NCBI GenBank assembly: GCA_019044685.2
Contig: JAGTXX020000011.1
Coordinates: forward strand, 2,232,001-2,296,000
DNA length: 64,000 nt
Source: Nannochloris sp. 'desiccata'
Lineage: Eukaryota; Chlorophyta; Trebouxiophyceae; Chlorellales; Chlorellaceae
Direction of reading: 5' to 3'
Made by a program: the position numbers and the translations under genes
Notes under the pieces: generated by a model
What the model was told of the DNA's origin: nothing
Database searches by the model: none
The model's input: the letters and a program-made list of their open reading frames with translations, nothing else
Part shown: positions 1 through 10,017 of the stretch, piece by piece
Position numbering within the stretch: the stretch's first letter is position 1
Layout of the letters: each line of letters opens with the position of its first letter

Positions 1-1
1 T

Positions 2-235
2 GGTTTCATCGGTGGAGTGGCTGGCGTTATGGTCGGAATCACCCTTGTTGTAAGTTGCAATAGTCGTAGTTGATAGATATTTTGGGAAAGAAGCGTTACT
101 AATAGAAAACATATAGTGTAAACTACTAATTTCAACATTTTTCTCACCGCCCCGTGTCTCTCTTCTTTGCAGGGCCTTGCTTTCGGCTTCATTCTCTTAC
201 GTGTTGAGTCTCTTGCTGAGGAGGGCAAGATCTAA
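2..235 (+). CDS. petM: Cytochrome b6f complex subunit 7 (PetM), 3' end
   Basis: PetM is a single-span subunit of the thylakoid cytochrome b6f complex, which passes electrons between the photosystems. Only the last two coding pieces are in the window: 2-49 and 173-235, separated by a phase-0 GTAAG...CAG intron at 50-172. Joined, they give a glycine-rich hydrophobic span followed by the ending LLRVESLAEEGKI and a TAA stop. This closely matches the C-terminus I know from green algal PetM. The 5' end, including the expected plastid transit peptide, lies outside the window. The presence of an intron shows it is nuclear-encoded, which points to the green lineage. Confidence 0.8.
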
Positions 236-1079
236 ATATATTGCATGCATTTTCCTAGCCCCAAATTTTCTTAGTATTATGAAAGTATTTCGTTTCTGCT
301 GCCGTTTGGCGCAAGAGAAGACATTTTTAACATGAAATAATATTTTTCAAACTTTCGCTTATCATACAGAATGAGCTTCTCTAGGAGAAAACACTTACTG
401 AAGATTGACGCAGCAAGCTGCGTGGGTTTGTAATATATTCTTTATTCGACTGAATCTCTAATCCAAAACTCGCGCTAGCATAGAGGAGATAGTGGGCAAA
501 ATAGAAAAATGGGATGCAGACAGCAGGTATAGTGTTTTACGTACCTACAGAGGGGCTTGGGAAGAGGTGAGGACTGATTCCAGGTTAGTTAGCACGAGTT
601 TTGATTAGTAGACCATCGTAGGAGGAACTCGGCTGTGTATAGGTGCTGCAGGGTTGTCGTCGAAGGTGCTATTGGGTGCTCCCAGTCAGCAGCACAGCAC
701 ACTTTTCAGGGTGCTAAGGTTGTCAGAGCAAAAATAAACGCAAAATGCGAAAAAGATATAGATAAAAATGTAAGAAATCTAAGAACAAACTTTTTATTGT
801 TAGGAAAAGGGGTGAAGTGTGGGGAAGGGATCAAAATAAGAAAAAAGTATTTTCGATCAAAGATGTGTTTGAAAAATTAGCAGAAAGAAGAGAGATTAAG
901 TGAATGGGATTGATAGCTTGAGAAATGGAGAGACGATGTTGTAGAATGAAGTGGAGAAAAGTTAGTATCGCCGGAAACTGGCGTTTAGTGGAAATATTGT
1001 GGTGTTAGTGGAAGGAAAATTCTGCCGCCGCTGTCGGTTTGTTTTGAAAAGCTTGCTGTGTAGAATCCAATTGACGGAC
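236..1079. other. Intergenic stretch between petM and the retroelement
   Basis: About 840 bases without a convincing gene. It holds the petM 3' UTR and the sequence downstream of the reverse transcriptase ORF. Short open frames on the plus strand (635-880, 999-1181) have no recognisable protein content. I saw no terminal repeat that would mark the element end. Confidence 0.5.
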
Positions 1080-2423
1080 TCACGAGGAGTTCTCCGTCAA
1101 GAAAGCCGTAACTTGATGCATTATTCGTTGTTGGGTGGATCGGGATGCATGGGTATAAAGGTAGGGGTAAGTCTGAAGTAGTTTAAATAATCTGCGGAAA
1201 AGGCGTCTTTCGTTGTATCCTCTTCTAATAAGTTGAGCTATGACGAGTGCTGTAGCTTGGCAGAAGCTGTTTCGATCTGTAATGTTTCTTCGTAGAGCGT
1301 GAAATCTTCCAGTTAATATGTTGTCTTTAATTCTTCTTGCCAGGTTGGAGCTATTATGTACGTAGCGAGTTTTTGATAACGCTGCAAACTCGGGTTTGGA
1401 GAACTTGTTGTAGAAAGTAGTTCCTAGTGGTGGACTGCCATTCCCATTCTTAGAGCTCAGTGTTATATCTAGGAAATCGGTAGTAGGTCCTAGGGTAGAT
1501 AAAGTAATCTGCAGCTCTGATGGGTAGATGCCGCTGATGCCGTAGAAAGTATTGTTGTTGTAGAGTAGCTGCTGAAGGAAAATATTAGTAATAGTAATGA
1601 TATCATCTATATATCTGAAGAGCCATTGGAAGAAGATTAGCAGATATAGAGCTACAGAGCCAGAGTCGTAGGTTTCCTGCCAATTTGGTGGCTCTGTGGC
1701 TGGAAGAGAAGTCAGAATTTGAAGATTAGTGCTGGTCGCCACCAGCTGCTGCAGTTGTGAATAAAAAGCTAATTCATAGGTAAATAAGAAGTGGTTTGCT
1801 ACGTAGACAGAAGCATTACCGCCCATAGCTATGCCTTGGGTTTGCTTGAGAATACGTTGTGCGAAATGAACGTAGTTGTGGCTAATAATGAACGTGAGAA
1901 GTACTTTAAGATCATCCAAGGTGAAAATTGTATAGCGGTCGTAGCCAATACCGCCGTGGCGAGGTTGGCCTGGTATGTAGGTGGACAGCCACTGGGGTTT
2001 CTTCGTTGGAGAGTCAAATATTTTGATAGCTACGCCAAACTTATCAAATAGCTTTGTATATAAATCGACGAGTCGCTGGAGTAGAGCTATAAGTTGGAGG
2101 TTGGTATATAATCGGCTGACGTCTCCAGTTTGAAATTGTACTTCTGGGTCGGTAGGCATAGCGTTGAAACTACGTAGTCTGGTAACCATATCGATAGCAT
2201 TGCGTAGTATAGTATGGTGACCGTGCCAATTGAACGAAGGTGGAGGGGTGCTGGAGGTAGAAGGAAGAGAAGAGAGGTGGTTGTTCAGCGCAGTGAAGAC
2301 GTCGTCTAGCAGGTGTTTTGTAAATGGATCCAGTGCACTCAGGAGCGTGCAGAGAGTTTTGGCTGGCGGGTTTTCAAACTTTACATGGAGAAAAATTAGA
2401 CAAGATATTATACAGAGGAAGAT
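1080..2423 (-). mobile_element. Penelope-like reverse transcriptase ORF, probably degenerate
   Basis: The frame is open from 2423 to the stop at 1080 (about 447 codons); the first ATG is at 2189, but coding-like sequence continues upstream of it. Reverse transcriptase motifs appear in order: motif A as DVSRLYTN, motif B as QGIAMGGNAS, motif C as RYIDDI, then a FLDI block and a late RRGY block. The wording of motif A (DVxSLYTN) and the RY[IV]DD form are typical of Penelope-like elements. No GIY-YIG endonuclease domain follows; the protein stops about 20 residues after the RT-associated block. The finger region (normally KxRPI) is missing because an in-frame stop lies at 2424-2426. It could be an endonuclease-lacking Penelope type or a truncated copy. 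Confidence 0.65.
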
Positions 2424-2433
2424 TTACAAGATA

Positions 2434-2916
2434 TTACAGCCCAGCAGATAGGAAGGACTGCATCATGCGATCAAGATGATCTCGAGCTTGCCTTAGTTCA
2501 TCTTTTGTAGGATTAGGAGGGAGCTGCGGAATGACGGAAGCTGGGATTCCGATGTCTTGAGCATCTCTACTCATTTGTTTATACGCTACAGTCCACCTCT
2601 CTATTGTACCAGCACTAACATCGCCGCGTAAAAGCTCCATTTCCCGCAGAGCAGAGGGTAAGACTGGCTCATTCTGGAGAGGGGCGGGGTTAGTGGGAGG
2701 CATGTTTATTTTTGGGGATCGCTGATTAATTGGGTTTTTGGGGAATTGGGTCTCATTTAGATGATTATCAGGTGGGTCCTGATCTGAAGCAGCGCGAGTA
2801 AGAATCACTGAAGCTTGAAAGGACTCCTTGAAATTAGATGCATTCAGATTATTTTTAGTCTTCGTAGAGTTCGGCACACTTACACCCCTTACGCTCTTCG
2901 ATGAGCTGCATATCAT
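2434..2916 (-). CDS. ORF upstream of the reverse transcriptase, likely part of the same element
   Basis: A 160-residue frame ends 10 nt before the RT frame opens and is in a different frame. It is rich in Asn, Pro and Ser at the N-terminus and ends with a charged, probably helical part containing GTIERWTVAYKQM and ELRQARDHLDRMM. I recognise no family. Position and strand suggest it is the N-terminal or first ORF of the retroelement, separated from the RT by a frameshift or a small deletion; it could also be an unrelated chance frame. Confidence 0.4.
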   Translation of the reverse strand: MICSSSKSVRGVSVPNSTKTKNNLNASNFKESFQASVILTRAASDQDPPDNHLNETQFPKNPINQRSPKINMPPTNPAPLQNEPVLPSALREMELLRGDVSAGTIERWTVAYKQMSRDAQDIGIPASVIPQLPPNPTKDELRQARDHLDRMMQSFLSAGL

Positions 2917-3037
2917 TATTAAAAGTTTCTATTCAGACTCTGATTGCAATCACAGTCTTTTTAACCAACTTGTTGCAGACCAAAGCAGGCGATTTAAAGC
3001 TTTTAACTAATAATTTGGAATGGCACTGTAGCTTTTA

Positions 3038-3044
3038 TTTAAAT
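3038..3044 (+). promoter_or_regulatory. TTTAAAT core-promoter-like element
   Basis: TTTAAAT lies 55 nt before the start codon at 3099. The same element occurs just upstream of several other genes in the window. Functional role is inferred only. Confidence 0.35.
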
Positions 3045-3098
3045 TCTCACCCAATTGTACTTCTACTCAGTTCCAACTACCTGTAAAAGTCCCTAGAG

Positions 3099-4149
3099 AT
3101 GGCTCGTCTGCTCTCCCTTCTCGCCTTGGTCTTGTTGAGCCAGGAATCTCATGCTCTGCCCATCGAAAAACCACCAGAAAGTTGCGAGAAATTGCTTAAG
3201 TACACTGGGATGGATGCTGGCTTGACCTCTGCGGTAAGTGCAGACAGTGGTATCAATATTTTCTGAAGGTCGTACTTGTTTAACTTGCAACAGTCAATGC
3301 CCAGGCCAGCTCACCCTATATTGATAGTGATATTTCCCCCCTATCATATAGTTAAATAAGGCTGCTCAGAAGGACTTCCCCAACGGATTTTTCAATGATC
3401 AGTGCCTCAAAGCTCAGATTACACCAACAGACAAGAGCTCTGCCAAAGTCACCGTTGTCTACCTGATGGAGTGCGCCTGGCAAATCTTCTCCTCCAACCC
3501 CAAGCCGTCAACTTACAAATGCATCAATGAAAACAACGAGAAAATTGGAAATCGTTATTACGAGGTAGCTGCCACTGTCAGCTGCTTTGGAAAGCCCAAT
3601 GGCCGTGATTGTGTTGTGGTTAATACTGTCAAAGACGTCACACCGAAACCTTCGCCTCCTTCGCCTCCTCCTGTTGGAAAATGGATCATCACTCCTGATA
3701 TATTCGTCCCCAAAAATATCAAACAAGCAGGGTTGAAATTCATGATGAAGAATGCTAAAAGCAATACTGTGGCTCCATCTCAAGGTGACCCGAGTGCATT
3801 CCCTTCTGGGGCTTCTACCGTCGGAGAATTCCCTAATTTCGAGTTCAGCAGGAAAATAGACGCCAATGGCGGTGTCACGTACAGAGTCCCTGCATCTCTC
3901 AAGACACAGTCTGCTGCGAAAGGCTGCGATTTCCCTATATTGCAATCTGAGGCCACTGTGGACGTGAAAAAGACTGCTGCCAGGAAATATGCTTTTTCAA
4001 ATCTAACAGAGGGAAAATATGCCAAATACCTCAAATATGATGATGGGGACAAGTGTGTGGGTAAAGCTGCTTGGAAAGCAGGTGTGGCGAAGATTGAGAA
4101 ATTCTGTAAAACTGCCAAGGGTGGGTGCTATACCTTGAAGCCTTATTGA
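3099..4149 (+). CDS. Secreted two-domain cysteine protein, function unknown
   Basis: Two exons, 3099-3233 and 3361-4149, with a 127-nt phase-0 intron (GTAAG...AAG). The protein has 307 residues. It starts with a clear signal peptide, MARLLSLLALVLLSQESHA, so it should be secreted or reach the cell wall. An N-terminal Cys-containing domain (about 20-140) is followed by a Pro/Ser linker (PKPSPPSPPPVGKW) and a second Cys-containing, Lys-rich domain ending CYTLKPY. The domain-linker-domain plan resembles algal wall glycoproteins such as pherophorins, but I do not see their diagnostic Cys spacing, so I leave the family open. The start is chosen because it gives the signal peptide. Confidence 0.7.
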
Positions 4150-4600
4150 AAAAAAAAGTGATTTTCCTCTTTTGCAAGCAATTGCTTAAATCCAACCACT
4201 CTTGAAATTCCACAATTGCTTTTTCTACTTTAAAATTGCTCAAGGTTTGTTGTTACTAATTACAAAAGTGATCCTATACATAGCTTACAAATATTCTTTT
4301 GTTTAATGCGATAAGTTAAGAAAAGAAGGCCTCAGCTAGAGGGGGAGGACAAGTTGGTCAACGGCAGCGGGAGAAATCTTGACCAGCTGGGTTCCAAGCA
4401 GACTTTTAATAGAAACCTGGGAAGAACCATCATAAAGTGTATTCTATACCACAATAAATAAATCTGATCCAGCTTTTAGCCTCGACTAGTCCATTTTTTG
4501 GACACGTATTTCTATTGGTTATTCGAGTGAGATCGATCTGAGTTTAATTTAATTAATCCTCTTTCAGTGTATCTGATTATAGACCCTCATATCCTTCAAA
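4150..4600. other. Intergenic stretch
   Basis: Holds the 3' UTR of the upstream gene and the promoter region of the next. A TTTAATTTAA element lies near 4538. On the minus strand, 4336-4452 reads as a 35-codon frame that looks protein-like and is preceded by a possible splice acceptor (ends TATAG); see the findings. No complete gene is seen. Confidence 0.4.
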
Positions 4601-5944
4601 ATGGAATCTCAGTATCAGTGCAAACATCTCAGCCTACTTGATTCGACCTTGGTTGAAATCTATATCACCGCATGTGTTAATGAATGGTCCAAGCTCCCAA
4701 TGCTCGCCAAAAGATTCTATGCAGCAGGAGGCACCATTGAACAACTACGTGGCTGCCTGCGCCACCTCATAGTGTACGTCTATAGCTATGGATCGTATGC
4801 ATATTTCTTCCATCTTGTTTATACAGACTCTTCTTACTTATTTCCTCTCTCTCTTGCAGCCTTGCCGGCTACGGCCCTTGTCTTGCTGCCTTCCTCACCC
4901 TACAAAAGGCCAAGGTACGCACATCGCTGCGAAAATTCACAGTAATCTTATGCCACGGCAATTTTTTTACATAAAGAAAACTGAGCTACGTTATCTGTAT
5001 CTAAACCCTAACCCTTCCTCACTTCTTATTTTTTTCCCTGCTGCAGCTGCTGCCCGAAAATACTCCTGGCAAGATTGGTGGCCCTCCGGGCGATGCCTTT
5101 GAGCTGGTCTACACCACAGTCACCGACGCAGTCCGCCGCAAGTGTCACTCTGCAGATCCTGTTCTGGGTGAATGGATAAGATTGCACCTTTATGGAGATA
5201 TTTATTCGACCCCGGGCCTCGATTTAAAAAGAAAGCAAATCTTAATGTCGGCACGGCTAGCGCAAGCCTCAATGGGGGAGCAGTTATTTGGGCATGCATT
5301 TGCTGGGTTAAGGTTTGGGGTGACGTTGGGTGAGCTGGAAGAGGCCGTGGAGATTGCGTTTAAGATATCGCCGGTTAAAGGGGCCGTGCTGGAGAAGGCA
5401 CATGCAGAAGCGGTGAAAATATTAGGCATGGTACGTTTTATTATTATTATTATTATTATTATAGACAGTTTTAGCTTAGCTGTTTGTGCTCACTCTGTTC
5501 GTAGTGAAACAAGCAACAGTAAAATATATCCTTACAAACAAATTCAACTAGTTTAATTACCATGTCTCGCCCTGTTTCCTTTTCCTGCAGTCGGCTGCAA
5601 AATTTGAAAAGGAGTTTCATGGCGTTCCTGAACCTTTGCCTGAGCCTACAATCCCCGATATGTCGTGTTTACGGATTCCTGAGTTGTATTTAGTAGGTCA
5701 AGAAGATAATACTACACAGCAGTCAAAGGGGGAGGAAAAGAATAGCACTGACGAAGCTCGAGTCATCCCAATTGCTGCCGCTGCTGCTGGCGGTGAAGCT
5801 AAAATTGAAAACCAGAAAGCTGCAGCTCCTGTTTTTTTTGAAAATGAGCAAGGAAAGCAACGCAATGGTGCTGATGATATTGATGATGGCATTTCGTTTG
5901 CGTGGGAGGAGCTAGACTCTCGAAATTGTTTTAAGGCGAAATGA
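4601..5944 (+). CDS. Carboxymuconolactone decarboxylase / AhpD-like protein
   Basis: Four exons: 4601-4773, 4860-4914, 5047-5430, 5591-5944; introns of 86, 132 and 160 nt, all GT-AG and in frame. The product is about 321 residues. The middle resembles the alpha-helical CMD fold: an N-terminal helix block (EWSKLPMLAKRFYAAGGT, then a GCLRHLIVLAGYGP block), and a C-terminal repeat around RKQILMSARLAQASMGEQL and GHAFAGLRFGVTLGELEEA. A classical CxxC redox pair of AhpD is not evident, so peroxidase activity is doubtful. The last third is an acidic, Ala/Lys/Glu-rich tail that is probably disordered. Function is inferred from fold similarity only. The third intron carries a TTA microsatellite. Confidence 0.7.
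5439..5463 (+). repeat. (TTA)n microsatellite inside an intron
   Basis: About eight TTA units in the third intron of the CMD-like gene. Confidence 0.8.
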
Positions 5945-6074
5945 ATGTTTTTTTTTTCCGTTACATGCAGAAGACAGTTGCATAAAATTGATGATGATTG
6001 TTTTAAGAAAACATAAGTTTAAGTTTACGTAACGTTGTTGACTGTAATCTATGGAAGCAGAAAAACATAAACAT

Positions 6075-6252
6075 GGGAATATAAGTAAAAGTGGAGGTTG
6101 CTAATGGAAACAGGTGGTCAAGCGCAGACAGAAGGCGCTATTTATATCAAACAAAGGATATAAAGGGAATATAAAGGTGGAGGTCAGTAAGGGTAACAGG
6201 GGGCTAGGAGCAGACAGAAGGCGCTATTTATATATATCAAACAAAGGACGGC
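6075..6252 (+). repeat. Imperfect tandem duplication, unit about 86-90 bp
   Basis: Both copies begin GGGAATATAA (6075 and 6165). Both carry GCAGACAGAAGGCGCTATTT, at 6124 and again at 6210, followed by TATATCAAACAAAGGA. The copies differ by small indels and substitutions. Confidence 0.8.
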
Positions 6253-6368
6253 ATTAATTGTGAAGAAGAAGAACGACCTAACAACGGCCTAATGCAGGGG
6301 GAAAAGCCACACAGGGAGGGCTAAACCGGGTATATAAGGGATGAAATCAGTTAGAAAATTGGTCGGCA

Positions 6369-6389
6369 GGGGGGGTGGGGGGGGGGGGG
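6369..6389 (+). repeat. Poly-G tract
   Basis: A run of guanines broken by one T, about 21 nt. It could form a G-quadruplex or be a site of length errors in sequencing. Confidence 0.8.
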
Positions 6390-6718
6390 TAACTTATAAG
6401 GAGGGCAGATGTATACATAAATATCGCAAACTCAATATTTGTATTATCGTTGCAACAGTCGTCTCTGCCACTGGGTTCATCATAGGGCATGTGACCATGT
6501 TTGAAGGTAGAAGGATCGTTTCAGGAGGGTTTCAGGAGGGTAGAGGAAGTATTTGGGAAAAGAAAGTTTGTTTAAGTTTCGTCTGTAAGGTTGATTTATG
6601 TGGTTTGGTTTAGTTTGCGTTGGTTTTATTGTTCACCGCTCATCGATATATTTGAAACCACCCGCGGGCCCGGTGGCTCAAGGAAGGCGCCTGAAGAGTG
6701 TGGCTGAAGAAAGAAATC

Positions 6719-8372
6719 CTATCTAGAGTCGGATAAGATTTTAAGAGCTGCGAAAATAGTACCTTTGGGAGCTTCGTAGCCCAAACCGACAGTACAAACA
6801 GCCTTTGCGAGGTCAACCAAGGAGGTTGCCAATTCAGCGACCAACCAGTTGCTTTCTGAGGTGATAATTTCATCAAATGCAGCGTGAATATTTGCAGCCA
6901 TGGAAACGACAGAAGATTTGGGCAAGGATGAGACTGCCTTTACACCGTGAAGGCTTAAAAATTTGGCAATTTTGCAAATCATCTCAGGGACTTGGGTCAA
7001 GTGGAGCTGGTCTTCGGGTTCGACAGTCGATTGGCGGTGGCGAGAGTACAAACCAAAGCAGTTGCGGTGCAAACAAGTCTTGAGGGTATCTTTCCAGGGG
7101 CCTTTGCGGAGGGGATCTGTCCTATGCTGTCCAGTTACAGCCATATCAGCACGGAAATTTTTGCAGAGGAGGGCAAGGATACCAGTCAATGAGGCGATGT
7201 CTTCAGCAGCAGCTTTCTCGCACCCAGCATGGCGGACGAACTTCTTATAGGGGAATGAGCACCTTCTTAATGCTTCACGGACGCATTTTGAGAGAGGAAA
7301 CTCATACAATCCATCCTCTTTTTGCATGGCTTGGGTATACTTGCTAATTTTAAGTAACTGCTCAATGGTGAAAGTCTCAGGCCACTGGATGACGTAATCC
7401 ATATTGTGGACCATAGGAAGCTTTTGATCCAATTTGACAAAGCGACCGTACTTGACCAATTCATGAAGTTGACTTGAGATATCCATGGCATCCTGAGCAA
7501 AGAAAAGACGATACAAGGAAGGGAAAAAGTTAGATATAGAAACTCAAATTGCAGTGACGGTAAAAGATTGGTAATAGTCTGTTAGACAGAAAACTCACAT
7601 TGCTACCGCAAATGATGTCAAGAATGTCATCGATTTCATCTCTAGTAGTCCCATGTTCGTTTCTAGAATGCTTCTCAGCCCATACTCTCTTCAAAAGGTT
7701 CCAGCTGGCTTCATTTTTAAGGTCGTCGGTTGCCAAGGCGGCAAGGCACAAGTCGTGGCTACGCAACCTGCTGGTTTTGATATTAACGAGCCTTTGCTCT
7801 TTAAGAATTTGATAATTTCCTACTTCTCTCAAAGAGAAAAGCACGGGATTGGCGAAAGGGGCGAAGCGGACGTTTCTCTTTGGCTTCATGATTTTTTCTA
7901 CCACCGGCTCAGGCTTGGCATCATCCATCAATGGATGCCTGTATTGAAAATTTTGAGTTAAAATTTAGGTTGGTATAAAACAATAAACTAATCCAATTTA
8001 CAATTAAGCCAAATTGTGAAGGTTAACAGAAGTGTGCTTACTCTGGATCTTCTGCAAAGATCGGAAGAAGTCCTGCATGGACTTTTACCAAGTAGGAGCT
8101 TGCGGCGAAGGAAAAGGGGTTTTCTACGAAACAAAGAAAATACCGTGGCATAGTTAGAAACGGATAAAAGCAGAAATCTACGCCGTGGAAGGGCGTGAAG
8201 ATACAGAAATTATTGAGATTAAAAATTCGCAGATTTTAAACTTTATACAACATAAACTTTGGCTGCTAGAAACCACATTTATGCAATTTACGTAATTATC
8301 CTTACTTGTTGACGGAATGGTAAATGCCCGCTGGTGCAGGATTGGTCGCATGCGGGGTTCATTGTTACACAT
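6719..8372 (-). CDS. Conserved-looking orphan protein, four exons
   Basis: Exons in transcript order: 8306-8372, 8042-8123, 7599-7938, 6719-7492; introns of 182, 103 and 106 nt with good GTAAG or GTGAG donors and AG acceptors. The frame closes exactly (421 codons including stop). The 420-residue product is soluble, mostly helical, without signal peptide or membrane span. It has several Cys and basic-aromatic patches such as RRCSFPYKKFVRHAGC and a C-terminal half of regular hydrophobic helices (ITSESNWLVAELATSLVDL). I recognise no domain. The start is the first ATG of the open first exon. The gene lies 3'-to-3' against the CMD-like gene. Confidence 0.7.
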
Positions 8373-9155
8373 CTTGTAACTCGCTAATCTTACGTAGATG
8401 GGCGTTGCAGGCTAAGGGGGGCTCAATTCTATATGAATATAAATTTCCCAAATGATTTCTAAGGAATTTACTGTTTAATGCTTGCGTAAATTTGGAATTT
8501 ATATTTTGATTTTGAAATTTAGAAAGAAAGTCTTGTCAACCAACTCCACTGCACTCGGTGGACACTGCATATTTTCACGCCCTAAACTCGATCTAACCTA
8601 CAATTCTGCACACAATGCTATACTACCATCTCATTATATGCAAGCACGCATTGCTTTTTGCCGTTTCTTTTGATATCCAGCCAATCTGCTGCAGAGTCCA
8701 GGCACCAACCTAGCCAACGCCGCTCTTGTCTATTAAGTTCTCTTACTTTTTCCATCGAAATGCCCCCCAATGAACAGCCTGTCAGGATACTTTTCCAATA
8801 CTATAATTGACATTCACTACCATTTACTACCGTTTCCCTATTTCTGTAACTATTCTACCACTGAAATGCTATTTAAACACAGCAAAACTAGTGCAAAACG
8901 CTAGAACCAAAACAACGCTCTAGCAGAAAGAACCAAATCTACAACTAAAAGAATACAGAATGGATGGGCTGTGCAGCGAACTCTATAAAAGAGTCTATAT
9001 ATCAATATATCCACGCAAGAATACAAAACAAAGGGGCTAGGAATACCTAAAGCTAAAGCAGAGGCCGTCAATGATGACGGAGTGCGGAGGATGAAAAAGC
9101 CGCAATCAGAAAAAAACAAACAACTAATCAAGGGGAAAAAGGCAAAAGTCTATAT
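8373..9155. other. Intergenic stretch
   Basis: Upstream region of the orphan gene (5' end at 8372) and 3' flank of the SCP2 gene. AT-rich, with short frames only; no gene or structured RNA recognised. Confidence 0.45.
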
Positions 9156-9738
9156 CTACATCTTTGATTTAGGAGCAGCAGCATCTAAAATGGGTTGCAG
9201 CTTCATTGCCAACCCCATGCTACCATTGATCTTTAGTTTACGCAGTAGGAAAGCTTGCTGTGATCCAATTTTCCCCATCACTAGGCCCACAAACGTCGCA
9301 TCATTCATGGTTAGCTGGATATCTGCTTTATCTTCAGGCTCTCCTTTCGTAAGTGAGCCTTTTCCTGGACGTAGGTCCAGGGTCCATTTTTCACCGTCAA
9401 TTACAAACACAACAATGCCCTGCAGCAGAAGAAAAATCATGCAGCAAGTAGTTTCTCCATCCCTTCCTTTATTTTATAGCTTTTGAATATATATAAGGAC
9501 CCCTGCTGCCAGTCACGTAAGGTCCATTCAATAAACGTAAACCCAGAAAGTGATCATTTTTCTTGAAAAGATTGCATGCACAAGATGCGAGCTGAAGTGC
9601 ATTCCGTCAGGTCTACACCCAACATAAATGTGACCGTAGATTTACCTTGATTTTTTTGATCAGCTCCTCTCGCTGTTCTTTGTCTTCCTCAAGCGTCTTT
9701 GCTAATTGTTCCAGCATGGGAGTGGCATTTTTGGCCAT
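9156..9738 (-). CDS. SCP2-type sterol carrier protein, peroxisomal
   Basis: Two exons, 9646-9738 and 9156-9419, with a 226-nt phase-0 intron. The 118-residue product is a stand-alone SCP2 domain, which binds lipids or acyl-CoA in a hydrophobic tunnel. Diagnostic parts are VFVIDGEKWTLDLRPGKGSL, the ADIQLTMNDATFVGLVMGK stretch and the terminal helix KLKINGSMGLAMKLQPIL. The chain ends in SKM, a type 1 peroxisomal targeting signal, so the protein should act in peroxisomes, probably in fatty acid or sterol handling. Length matches the single-domain plant SCP2 proteins. Confidence 0.9.
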
Positions 9739-10017
9739 TGTTGCTTATGGAGGGCCCTCGGTCACAGATCAGTGATTAATAAAGATTGCAAAGAATAAGA
9801 AAATGCAAGAGATGTGGTTTGCTATTTAAGATTGACGCTTCAGATCAACTCTAGCGCTTTGTTGGGCTATATAGAATATAAATGATGTTGGCATCTCCGG
9901 TCTTTCCTTCTGGCCCTAGATAATGTCTGTATTCTATTTCCAACAGATTCCATAAATACTATAGAATGTTCAAATCCGCCTAGATCGGTTCGTCACTTTT
10001 ACTGTGATCACAAGTTA

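Larger units (their letters stand above)
5945..6718. other. Intergenic stretch with repeats
   Basis: Between the convergent CMD-like gene and the orphan minus-strand gene. It holds a roughly 90-bp imperfect tandem duplication and a long G run, both listed separately. No gene is visible. Confidence 0.5.

Noticed and set aside
1500..2900. Hammerhead ribozyme, common in Penelope-like elements
   Set aside because: CTGATG strings occur, but I could not find the CTGANGA...GAAA core in order on either strand.
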